DNA from: a virus
Direction: 5' to 3' (one strand)
Length of the DNA: 32,564 bases
IMG/VR virus record: IMGVR_UViG_3300044620_002034
Span: 1 to 32,564 of that record
The notes under the pieces are model-generated. The model did no database searches, was not told the DNA's origin, and was given only the letters and a program-made list of their open reading frames with translations. Of the stretch, positions 25,159 through 31,857 are shown piece by piece (positions within the stretch are counted from its first letter, which is position 1; every line of letters begins with the position of its first letter). The position numbers and the translations under genes were made by a program.

Positions 25159-27042
25159 ATGGATCTTTATCAGATAAAATACGGATATACGGAGGGCGAT
25201 GATTTATTTCTCGATAGAAGAAATTACAAAGGATTTTATAACGTATACAATGATGGATCCGTATATACTGGTCAATATAGGGATGCTAATTCAAAATTAT
25301 TAGAATCTAATGATAATTATTCAGGTGATTTAATAACATCAAATTTCTTTAGTGATAGAACATTATTGAATGAATATAAATTACCACACGGTAAAAATGA
25401 TGTTAGATTCGACACTAATGAATTGGTGAATTGTGCTACTATTAATACCAAATTAAATTATATACAAGAAAATTTAATTTACATTTACTCTCGATTATTT
25501 TTCGGCAGTACAGATGTGCCATATCAATATAAAAAAGTTGCTGCTATAGAAAAAAATAGCACTATTTTTACGTGGCATACTGCCAGAAATGGTACAGATT
25601 CTGTACCATTCAGCTTCTCATATCAACCATTTTTATCTACTAATACATTATCAGGATTTGCAGAAATGGATAAACTTAAAAAGTTTATTGTTCTGCCGCA
25701 AAACAAAACAAATAATACATCTATATTAGCAATCACTGACACCCATTTAATTGGTTTAACGTCGAATCAGACATTTACTAATATAGATATTGTACTATAT
25801 GAAAATGTTATTGATAATAATTCTTTTGAAAGGTGTCAAAATTTAGAAGACCTTACTTTTGATGGAAAATATCTGTTTGTAACAGATTCACAAATCAATA
25901 GCGGCGGTCAAGTTTTTAAATATGACATACTTTCATATTTTACGGGTGATCGTGCTTATGAATATAAGAGATTTTTAATTAAGCCCATTGGCGGGCTTGG
26001 TCAATCAAAAAATAAAAATAAATTTAATGGTTGTGATATAATTGGATCCAAACCAGGCTTTGTTTTTGTAAATGATTCTAAGAACAAAGTGATAAAGGTA
26101 TATGATTCTAATTTTGTATACAAGAAAACATTGAAATACAAAATAAATTATATCGTAAAAGATATTAAATGGAGGCAGTTAAATGACTCTGTTTATGTGT
26201 TATTCAATATTGGTGATCAACGACATTTATTAAGAGAGTATAAAAACGATTTCACATACATAGATTATATTTTTGAGGATTCATTATATAAAGAAACTGA
26301 CTTTGAATTTAAGAGAGTGTGTTTTTCAGAAACAGATTCGAATGTATTTTATCTTGTAACTAATACAAATGTTTATAAGAAATTCTTTTCAAATCCAGAA
26401 AAAACATTTGCAACTTTTACTAGATCAAAATATGGGCAAGATCCAAATTTTGCATGGAAATTTCAAACAACCAAATGGAGTCAACAAAAAATAAAATGGT
26501 CGTTCGGTGCTGAAAAGAAACGATTTAATTTATCTGATATAGATATATTAAATCTCGAAGATGGAAGAGACACTCTTTTCGTATTGGCAGAAAGTCAAAT
26601 TTTGCAATTTAAAGAAAAAACACTTTATAATACTGTATTAAAAAACACAAAAATACCATATTTTAAAACTAAAGATGTTTTATTGACAATATCAGAAAAT
26701 GTTCAAGCTTTGGTCTTTAATAAAGAATTATTTAAAATTTATTCAAATATTATTAAATTAAAGAATAATTTAAAAGGTAGATTTTATTACAAGTATGACA
26801 AATATGGTGATCTGAATTATAACAATTACATATCGTTATTAGATGAGGAAATACATCGTCTAAATGTTGAAATTAATTTTGATACTAGAATCAATGATAA
26901 TGAATTAGTTGTACCACAAGTATTGAATAGAATATTTGAAAAAATTATTGATTTAGAAAATGCATTATTCGAAATGACAGAACCATATATACCTAATTTT
27001 AGGAATTTACCTACGATAGACAATGTTGTATACATTGACTAA
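25159..27042 (+). CDS. Beta-propeller structural protein
   Basis: 627-residue protein, probably a virion component. The N-terminal ~120 residues start DLYQIKYGYTEGDDLFLDRR and contain a helix CATINTKLNYIQENLIYIYS, a possible attachment domain. From about residue 150 to 520 there are repeated WD/NHL-like strand sets: NLEDLTFDGKYLFVTDSQIN, GSKPGFVFVNDSKNKVIKVY, DIKWRQLNDSVYVLFNIGD, RVCFSETDSNVFYLVTNTNV. The last ~100 residues are helical (LVVPQVLNRIFEKIIDLENA). It is the last of five large, apparently beta-rich proteins in this run. I see no catalytic motif, so a binding or structural role is more likely than an enzymatic one. Confidence 0.72.
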   Translation: MDLYQIKYGYTEGDDLFLDRRNYKGFYNVYNDGSVYTGQYRDANSKLLESNDNYSGDLITSNFFSDRTLLNEYKLPHGKNDVRFDTNELVNCATINTKLNYIQENLIYIYSRLFFGSTDVPYQYKKVAAIEKNSTIFTWHTARNGTDSVPFSFSYQPFLSTNTLSGFAEMDKLKKFIVLPQNKTNNTSILAITDTHLIGLTSNQTFTNIDIVLYENVIDNNSFERCQNLEDLTFDGKYLFVTDSQINSGGQVFKYDILSYFTGDRAYEYKRFLIKPIGGLGQSKNKNKFNGCDIIGSKPGFVFVNDSKNKVIKVYDSNFVYKKTLKYKINYIVKDIKWRQLNDSVYVLFNIGDQRHLLREYKNDFTYIDYIFEDSLYKETDFEFKRVCFSETDSNVFYLVTNTNVYKKFFSNPEKTFATFTRSKYGQDPNFAWKFQTTKWSQQKIKWSFGAEKKRFNLSDIDILNLEDGRDTLFVLAESQILQFKEKTLYNTVLKNTKIPYFKTKDVLLTISENVQALVFNKELFKIYSNIIKLKNNLKGRFYYKYDKYGDLNYNNYISLLDEEIHRLNVEINFDTRINDNELVVPQVLNRIFEKIIDLENALFEMTEPYIPNFRNLPTIDNVVYID

Positions 27043-27045
27043 ATA
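27038..27045 (+). promoter_or_regulatory. T4-type late promoter motif for gene at 27051
   Basis: GACTAAATA region: the 8-mer ACTAAATA ends 5 bases (GTATC) before ATG 27051 and overlaps the stop codon of the upstream gene. Confidence 0.65.
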
Positions 27046-27050
27046 GTATC

Positions 27051-27662
27051 ATGCCGCAGAATTTAACGGATCAAAATATTGATGAAACTTTTGCAGGATT
27101 GTTGCATGCACAAGGTACACAACTGCCTACTGCAAATCAAGTTGATTTATATGATGGTGTTGGAAATAAATCCTCTCTTAAGATAGGCCGTGTAAATAAT
27201 GGCGCAACAGTATATGGTGGTGCTAATGAATCGGGATTTACTGTTTTTGGTGATATATCTGCTACCGGTAGAACAACAACAGGTCACATGGAAGCCTTAT
27301 CAGGATCTACATCACCAAATATTCCAAAAGCATTTGTGACTTTTTTTGGTAATGATGGCACAGTAGTGACAAAATATGGTGTCGATAGTATTACTAAAGC
27401 ATCTGCTGGTAGATATAAAGTGAATTTATCTCCAGATACTACTGCTTTATTGGATGCTGCTACTGGTGACAGTTATCATATACAAGCATCTATGACAATA
27501 GATGACGCAGAATTTGTCGGTGGTACTTTAAAAATATACAACATAGTGGCTAATAGTAATTCTACTAATGAAGAAGTGGATATTAGATGCATAAAATTGG
27601 ATAGTGGTACTACTAATTACTTTGACCCGAGGCACGTTCATATAACAATTTATAAAGCTTAA
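27051..27662 (+). CDS. Virion fibre-associated protein
   Basis: 203-residue protein at the head of the fibre gene group. The N-terminus reads LTDQNIDETFAGLLHAQGTQ, then QVDLYDGVGNKSSLKIGR, a pattern I associate with appendage proteins of environmental T4-like phages where it may form an attachment segment. Then come Gly/Ala/Thr-rich strands (GATVYGGANESGFTVFGDIS), and a C-terminal beta domain (FVTFFGNDGTVVTKYGVDSI ... YFDPRHVHITIYKA). There are no cysteine-rich or catalytic motifs. It is transcribed from its own late-promoter motif and followed after 4 bases by a clear tail-fibre gene. Name and function remain uncertain. Confidence 0.65.
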   Translation: MPQNLTDQNIDETFAGLLHAQGTQLPTANQVDLYDGVGNKSSLKIGRVNNGATVYGGANESGFTVFGDISATGRTTTGHMEALSGSTSPNIPKAFVTFFGNDGTVVTKYGVDSITKASAGRYKVNLSPDTTALLDAATGDSYHIQASMTIDDAEFVGGTLKIYNIVANSNSTNEEVDIRCIKLDSGTTNYFDPRHVHITIYKA

Positions 27663-27666
27663 ACTT

Positions 27667-28731
27667 ATGATCGATCGTAGAATAGCAAAAATCAAATTAA
27701 GAAGAGGATCTGAAGCAGAAAGATCATTAGTGACCTTTGACGAAGGGGAGCTTGTTTATACGACAGATACGAAACGTGTTTATATCGGGGATGGCAATAC
27801 TGTAGGTGGTACTAGTGTAAGTAATAAAATTACCATAGATAATGATTTTCCTGCTACCGGTAGACCAACTGATATATTTTTCAGTACATCACAGGATAAG
27901 GGTTATATTTACGATGGCACTACATGGCAATTGCTCGGAGGTGACGTAGACAATATTACTATTGATTATAATGCTAATGGGTGGTATAAATTAAAAGATG
28001 GTGGAATTCAGAGAGAGCATATAGGTTCAGACGTTTATAGATTAGATGGCGGATTAAGTTCATTATCTACAGAAGGAATTTTTATTAATTTCGATCCAGC
28101 TGATTTCGAAGTAGTAGGTGGTGTTTTCAAATTATTGCCTAATACAAGTATTACTGTACATCCATCTGGTGCAATTTTAAATACAATTTCAGGATTATCA
28201 GCAAATATAGATAATGACACGTTAAAGATATCAGATAATAAAATTACATTACAAAATGTATATAACAATCAAATAGTAGGCGGTATAACACCAAATAAAG
28301 TAACCACCACATTCGTAAATTCAGCATCAGGACTTTCAATTGATACAAATGGTGTTGCAATTAAAACAAATTTTAATCAATTAAATTTCGATGTCGATGG
28401 GAAATTGCAATTAAATACAACATCATTATCTTCACAAAAGAGCAATAATGGATATCAGGTCATGCAAAATGATTTTGTTATGCAGTGGGGAAGAACCGCA
28501 GGATTATCTGCTAATAAATTCATCACTATTGTATTTCCATTGACATCATGGGCTGTTTGTTACAATGTTCAAACTACCATAGGCTATAATAGTTTCATCA
28601 ATAATAATTTTGTTCCTATTATAAAAAATATAACACTCTCTTCCTTTGATGTTGCATTAGATTATTCAGCTTCGGCACCAGTCACTACAGAAACTGCTAC
28701 CATATATTGGACTGCATTGGGATACATTTAA
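27667..28731 (+). CDS. Tail fibre with Mtd_N-like N-terminus and gp53-like receptor-binding C-terminus
   Basis: 354-residue fibre protein, a good candidate for host recognition. Residues 6-48 carry the Mtd_N-like attachment motif: KIKLRRGSEAERSLVTFDEG, then ELVYTTDTKRVYIGDG. The shaft is Asn/Thr/Asp-rich and repetitive (KLKDGGIQREHIGSDV, INFDPADFEVVGGVFKLL, SGLSANIDNDTLKISDNK). The final ~95 residues resemble the gp53-like C-terminal fibre domain: NGYQVMQNDFVMQWGR, FITIVFPLTSWAVCYNV, and the closing TATIYWTALGYI. That fold normally forms a trimeric tip. The neighbour at 28750 shares the N-terminal motif but not the tip. Confidence 0.82.
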   Translation: MIDRRIAKIKLRRGSEAERSLVTFDEGELVYTTDTKRVYIGDGNTVGGTSVSNKITIDNDFPATGRPTDIFFSTSQDKGYIYDGTTWQLLGGDVDNITIDYNANGWYKLKDGGIQREHIGSDVYRLDGGLSSLSTEGIFINFDPADFEVVGGVFKLLPNTSITVHPSGAILNTISGLSANIDNDTLKISDNKITLQNVYNNQIVGGITPNKVTTTFVNSASGLSIDTNGVAIKTNFNQLNFDVDGKLQLNTTSLSSQKSNNGYQVMQNDFVMQWGRTAGLSANKFITIVFPLTSWAVCYNVQTTIGYNSFINNNFVPIIKNITLSSFDVALDYSASAPVTTETATIYWTALGYI

Positions 28732-28736
28732 TAAAA

Positions 28737-28744
28737 CCTAAATA
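28737..28744 (+). promoter_or_regulatory. T4-type late promoter motif for gene at 28750
   Basis: CCTAAATA, then ATAAT, then ATG at 28750, a 5-base spacing, within the 18-base gap between the two fibre genes. Confidence 0.65.
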
Positions 28745-28749
28745 ATAAT

Positions 28750-29472
28750 ATGGGTGAAAAAGTAGATGCAATTATACAAGTAAAAAGAGGTACTGAGCCG
28801 CAACGTTTAGGTGTTCAATTTAGAGAAGGCGAATTGGCATATTCTACAGATGTAAAAAGATTATATATTGGAGATGGTACTACATTAGGAGGAATCGCCG
28901 CAAGTTCTAAATTATATTATGGCAATCCTTCGGGTTTAGGTACTACTATATTGGGATTAGTTCCTGGTGATTATTTCTTAGATACAACAGCTTCTATTTC
29001 CCCTAAATTATATGCATTAACAGGCACAAATATAGGAAATTTATCATCTTATGTAATAGTATGTGATAATGCCCCTGCTTTTTCAGTTTTTAGTATTGTA
29101 CAATCAAATAGTTCTTTTTGGGGTCAACAAGGAGGAATAGCATTGTCCGGCGCATTTACAGCATTACAATCAGGATCAGCTAATTGGAATTCTACTTATA
29201 GCACAGTATATTCAAACTCAGCCAGTTGGAATTTGGGTGGTACAGCATCATTGGGGTCTTTAATAATAAATTCTATAGTAGCTACTAATTCAGCAAATTG
29301 GAATTCTTCTAGTACCACTGTTGCAAATAATTCAGCTAAATGGGTACCGCACGATGGGATAAAAAATGATACTTTCTTTTTACCCGGCACAGTAGGCACA
29401 ACAAATGAATATTTGAAAATAGATATCAATGGTACAATTAGATATATCAGACTCTGGGACGCTATACCGTGA
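28750..29472 (+). CDS. Second Mtd_N-type fibre protein with 14-residue Trp repeats
   Basis: 240-residue fibre paralogue. Residues 5-47 repeat the attachment motif of the upstream fibre (AIIQVKRGTEPQRLGVQFRE, then GELAYSTDVKRLYIGDGTTL). The middle third contains a repeat with tryptophans 14 residues apart: WNSTYSTVYSNSAS and WNSSSTTVANNSAK, each followed by W. This looks like a slender trimeric shaft. The C-terminus EYLKIDINGTIRYIRLWDAI resembles the end of the protein at 21099. There is no gp53-like tip, so it may be a short fibre, an adaptor, or a partner whose distal part is another protein. It uses its own late-promoter motif, unlike the upstream fibre. Confidence 0.78.
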   Translation: MGEKVDAIIQVKRGTEPQRLGVQFREGELAYSTDVKRLYIGDGTTLGGIAASSKLYYGNPSGLGTTILGLVPGDYFLDTTASISPKLYALTGTNIGNLSSYVIVCDNAPAFSVFSIVQSNSSFWGQQGGIALSGAFTALQSGSANWNSTYSTVYSNSASWNLGGTASLGSLIINSIVATNSANWNSSSTTVANNSAKWVPHDGIKNDTFFLPGTVGTTNEYLKIDINGTIRYIRLWDAIP

Positions 29473-29496
29473 TAAAAAACAATAGTATTGTATATT
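29469..29496 (+). promoter_or_regulatory. Possible weak sigma70-type promoter for nuclease gene
   Basis: GTGATA (29469-29474) and TATATT (29491-29496) with 16-base spacing, five bases before ATG 29502. Matches are only 4/6 and 5/6, so chance is likely in such AT-rich DNA. It is noted because the nuclease gene lacks the late motif and begins a non-structural block. Confidence 0.25.
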
Positions 29497-29501
29497 GAGT
29501 C

Positions 29502-30215
29502 ATGCATAATGACATTGTACTGGATCATTCTACACATACATATACTAATATTCATAATGATGAAAAGTATATGTCTGTTACGACATTAATTGGAAAATAT
29601 AAAAAACCATTTGATAAAGATTATTGGAGTAAAAAAATTGCAGACAGAGATGGCAAGGATCAAGATCAAGTTTTAAAAGAATGGGAGACCATTACAAAGA
29701 CAGCACAAAATAGAGGTACTAATATTCACTCTATTATGGAAAATTATCTCAAGGAGCAGTTTATCCCTGAAGGATATGAAGAATTAATTAAAAGCTTTGA
29801 CAAGAAATGTGTAGGTGTTATTAAATCAAATTCCAATATTTTATGTGAACATACAGTATATTCGCATGACTATAAATTAGCTGGAACAGCGGACGTTATT
29901 GTAGAAAATAGTGATCTATTTTATATTCTAGATTTCAAAACAAATAAGAAATTTAATTTCAATTCTAAGTATAATGATTATTTCTATGCTCCTTTGGATT
30001 ACTTACAACAATGTGAATTTACCACATATACAATCCAGCTTTCTATCTATGCATATTTGCATGAACAATTGACAGGTAAAAAATGTGCTGGATTAAAGAT
30101 TTTTTATCTCAGAGAATTTGACAATAAGACATTCTGGCAAGATATCGCCGCCTTATATATGAAAAGTACAGTACTTGATTTATTACAAGATAAGGTTAAA
30201 AAAGATTTATTATGA
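29502..30215 (+). CDS. PD-(D/E)XK (Cas4/RecB-like) nuclease
   Basis: Predicted metal-dependent DNA exonuclease. Motifs are in RecB-family order: RGTNIHSIMENYL with His76, GTADVIVE with Asp131, YILDFKTNKK with Asp144 and Lys146 (the D-x-K core), and TIQLSIYAYLHEQL with Gln179 and Tyr183 (the QxxxY motif). I see no four-cysteine Fe-S cluster, so it is not a canonical Cas4. At 237 residues it is a single nuclease domain with no helicase. The N-terminal sequence HTYTNIHNDEKYMSVTTLIG is common in phage nucleases of this type. It opens a non-structural cluster, suggesting a role in DNA replication, recombination or host DNA degradation. Confidence 0.88.
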   Translation: MHNDIVLDHSTHTYTNIHNDEKYMSVTTLIGKYKKPFDKDYWSKKIADRDGKDQDQVLKEWETITKTAQNRGTNIHSIMENYLKEQFIPEGYEELIKSFDKKCVGVIKSNSNILCEHTVYSHDYKLAGTADVIVENSDLFYILDFKTNKKFNFNSKYNDYFYAPLDYLQQCEFTTYTIQLSIYAYLHEQLTGKKCAGLKIFYLREFDNKTFWQDIAALYMKSTVLDLLQDKVKKDLL

Positions 30216-30244
30216 AACCCAATAAATTAGTAAAAAAATAAAAC

Positions 30245-30706
30245 ATGGCAGAGAATCCTAATAAAAAATATAGTAACGAAGAGCTCAATGAATTTTGGAA
30301 TTTTGTTGAGACTATTCAATTCAACCAAAGTAAAGACGCTAAGACAATTAAGAAAGATTTGCTTAAACGTTTAGTACCGCATCAATCAGAATTATATAAA
30401 AATGTTTGTGATGATTACGCATACTTTTTGAATGCTAAATTAGCGGCTAAAAATACAAAGTATTTGTTTTATTGTTATGCTGCAATTGCTGCTGGTAGAG
30501 AATTTTATAATTTATGCTCCGAAAAAACAGAAACACTTGAATCATTGACGGATCAAGTAGATCTCATGAATCATTTGGGTAATTGTTTTCCAATTAGTGA
30601 TGATTATTTCTTCCCTGATCAAGATTCATTCATTGTAGAAGAATCAAAGGACTTTGAATATGAGGAATTCGAAGAGTATGATGATAACCCATACGAAGAT
30701 GATTAA
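30245..30706 (+). CDS. Unrecognised acidic protein
   Basis: 153-residue helical protein with no family I can name. The body is helical (YSNEELNEFWNFVETIQFNQ, DDYAYFLNAKLAAKNTKYLF, CYAAIAAGREFYNLC), and the last ~20 residues are strongly acidic (KDFEYEEFEEYDDNPYEDD). An acidic tail of this kind can be a DNA mimic or a flexible partner-binding tail; either is speculation. It lies 29 bases after the nuclease gene and 8 bases before the metallopeptidase-like gene, so it is probably cotranscribed with both. No Shine-Dalgarno and no late-promoter motif at the usual position. Confidence 0.7.
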   Translation: MAENPNKKYSNEELNEFWNFVETIQFNQSKDAKTIKKDLLKRLVPHQSELYKNVCDDYAYFLNAKLAAKNTKYLFYCYAAIAAGREFYNLCSEKTETLESLTDQVDLMNHLGNCFPISDDYFFPDQDSFIVEESKDFEYEEFEEYDDNPYEDD

Positions 30707-30714
30707 CTAATAAT

Positions 30715-31263
30715 ATGCAATTCATAAAGATTCGATGTGATAAAAAAGATAAAAAAACAATCGAAAATTGTAATATAAATCTTCAATACATCGAATCTTT
30801 ATTGTCTTGTGTTTTGAATTCAATACGCCCAAAAAGAACTACAAACTATCATATTCTTCGTTTAAGAATCATAAAAGATGAATGTTCGCAATATACTTTT
30901 AACAATGCTATATGCATCAGAAAAGATATATTTGAAATGCCAGAGCATCAAGTAATGAAGGTTTTTATAGAAGATTTGTTGCATGAATTTTGTCATTATA
31001 TACAATACGTAGTAGATGATGTACCATTTAAAGAATTTGCATCTGATATTAAAAATGTAACAAAAAAATATTATTGGAATAATAAGACTGAGGTTCAAGC
31101 AAGAAATTTCGAAAAAATGATGCCGGCTATTATAGGATTGTATAATGGCATGAGAAAAAACATGAGATATTACAAATCATTAAAAAATGAAACGAAAAAA
31201 GAAGGAAAAGCCACAAAGAGAAACAAAAGAAGAACGCATTCAAAAATTAAAAGACGAAATTAA
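30715..31263 (+). CDS. HExxH zinc metallopeptidase-like protein
   Basis: 182-residue protein with the zincin signature in a helix: EDLLHEFCHYIQ (His90, Glu91, His94). A plausible third zinc ligand is Glu126 in NKTEVQARNFE, the pattern of gluzincin-like and ImmA/SprT-like small peptidases ('E.eAr.fe'). The first 85 residues are beta/alpha with a Cys at 31. The last ~30 residues are very basic (KKEGKATKRNKRRTHSKIKR), suggesting nucleic-acid binding. The 3' end overlaps the next gene by 77 bases, so the basic tail may be shaped by that overlap. Substrate unknown; possibilities are a host regulator or phage protein maturation. The motif is clear, the activity inferred. Confidence 0.75.
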   Translation: MQFIKIRCDKKDKKTIENCNINLQYIESLLSCVLNSIRPKRTTNYHILRLRIIKDECSQYTFNNAICIRKDIFEMPEHQVMKVFIEDLLHEFCHYIQYVVDDVPFKEFASDIKNVTKKYYWNNKTEVQARNFEKMMPAIIGLYNGMRKNMRYYKSLKNETKKEGKATKRNKRRTHSKIKRRN

Positions 31264-31459
31264 AAAATTTAATTTTGGATATACGATTCAAGAATTTGAT
31301 CTCGTAAAAAATAAACAAATTTGTGAAGAAGTGACTACGGGTGCTTGTTGGAGACCCGATATATTCTTAGATAACGATAATTCATGCAATTTATGTCCCA
31401 TCAAAGAACATTGTGTATGTAAATTAAAGAATATCGTTACCAAAAAATCTAAGAAATGA
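31187..31459 (+). CDS. Small Cys-rich protein, possible metal or Fe-S binder
   Basis: 90-residue protein: a basic N-terminus (MKRKKKEKPQRETKEERI), a helix, then a Cys-rich half with Cys at 46, 54, 67, 70, 76 and 78. The C-terminal cluster is CNLCPIKEHCVCKLK, a CxxC-x5-CxC arrangement that could bind zinc or an iron-sulfur cluster. It overlaps the metallopeptidase-like gene by 77 bases in a different frame, and no later start is available before the conserved-looking part. The 4-base overlap (ATGA) with the next gene suggests translational coupling to the deaminase-like gene. I do not recognise the family, but 'GACWRPDIF' plus paired Cys looks genuinely coding. Confidence 0.65.
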   Translation: MKRKKKEKPQRETKEERIQKLKDEIKKFNFGYTIQEFDLVKNKQICEEVTTGACWRPDIFLDNDNSCNLCPIKEHCVCKLKNIVTKKSKK

Positions 31460-31857
31460 ATTTTAATAAATACGTAGAAATTACTAAATCATTAATGCCT
31501 TCTGTTATTGATCACAGAACTTTTCATACTACATTTATTGTGAGAAAGGGAAAGATTCAAAAAATAGGTATTAATGCCAATAAAACCCATCCTGCCAATC
31601 TTCGCTTTAATTATAAAGGCAGAGATGGGTTAGATATTAGAAAATTTGTTGGAACCCATTCAGAGTTATCTGCTATTTTAAAATATGGTAAGGATGATTG
31701 TTCTGATTGTACGTTTGTTAATGTACGAATTGACAAGAATGGCAAGGTAGCTATGGCAAAGCCATGCATAGGATGTCAGTCTATATTCAATCAAGTAGGA
31801 TTTAAAAAAGTCCTATTCTCAAATGAAAAAGGACTTTTTGAAGAGTGGAAAGATTAG
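31456..31857 (+). CDS. Cytidine/deoxycytidylate deaminase-fold protein
   Basis: 133-residue protein with the deaminase zinc motifs: THSELSAIL (His68, Glu70, the H-x-E site) and AKPCIGCQSIF (Cys104, Cys107, the PCxxC site). The N-terminus HTTFIVRKGKIQKIGINANK provides the first two strands, as in dCMP deaminases. It is shorter than T4 dCMP deaminase (193 residues) and lacks an obvious regulatory insertion. An additional pair Cys82/Cys85 (DCSDC) is present. In T4-like phages dCMP deaminase and dUTPase both make dUMP for thymidylate synthesis, which would fit the dut gene here, but substrate could instead be a free base, RNA or another nucleotide. It ends in TAG overlapping the convergent fibre gene by 4 bases. 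Confidence 0.8.
   Translation: MNFNKYVEITKSLMPSVIDHRTFHTTFIVRKGKIQKIGINANKTHPANLRFNYKGRDGLDIRKFVGTHSELSAILKYGKDDCSDCTFVNVRIDKNGKVAMAKPCIGCQSIFNQVGFKKVLFSNEKGLFEEWKD

Noticed and set aside
21548-27042. One very large gene broken by frameshifts
   Set aside because: The three consecutive frames each have a plausible start, two have their own late-promoter motif, and each shows its own N-terminal and C-terminal domains.
27667-29472. Diversity-generating retroelement with Mtd-type target
   Set aside because: The N-terminal motif resembles Mtd_N, but there is no reverse transcriptase, no template/variable repeat pair, and the C-termini are not C-type lectin-like.
29479-29491. Hairpin ACAAT-AGT-ATTGT as terminator after the second fibre gene
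   Set aside because: Only five AT-rich base pairs with a 3-nt loop and no following T-run; too weak to call.
29196-29555. 119-residue minus-strand open frame spanning the end of the second fibre gene and the start of the nuclease gene
   Set aside because: It overlaps two well-supported plus-strand genes and encodes no recognisable domain; antisense shadow.
29502-30215. Cas4 and hence a CRISPR-related locus
   Set aside because: No Fe-S cysteine cluster is visible in the nuclease, no other cas-like gene, and no direct-repeat array anywhere in the window.
6116-31857. Stop-codon reassignment (TAG or TGA recoding) as in some huge gut phages
   Set aside because: TAG ends genes at 6118, 9592 and 31857 and TGA ends others, with the next gene starting immediately after; no in-frame TAG or TGA interrupts a conserved domain.
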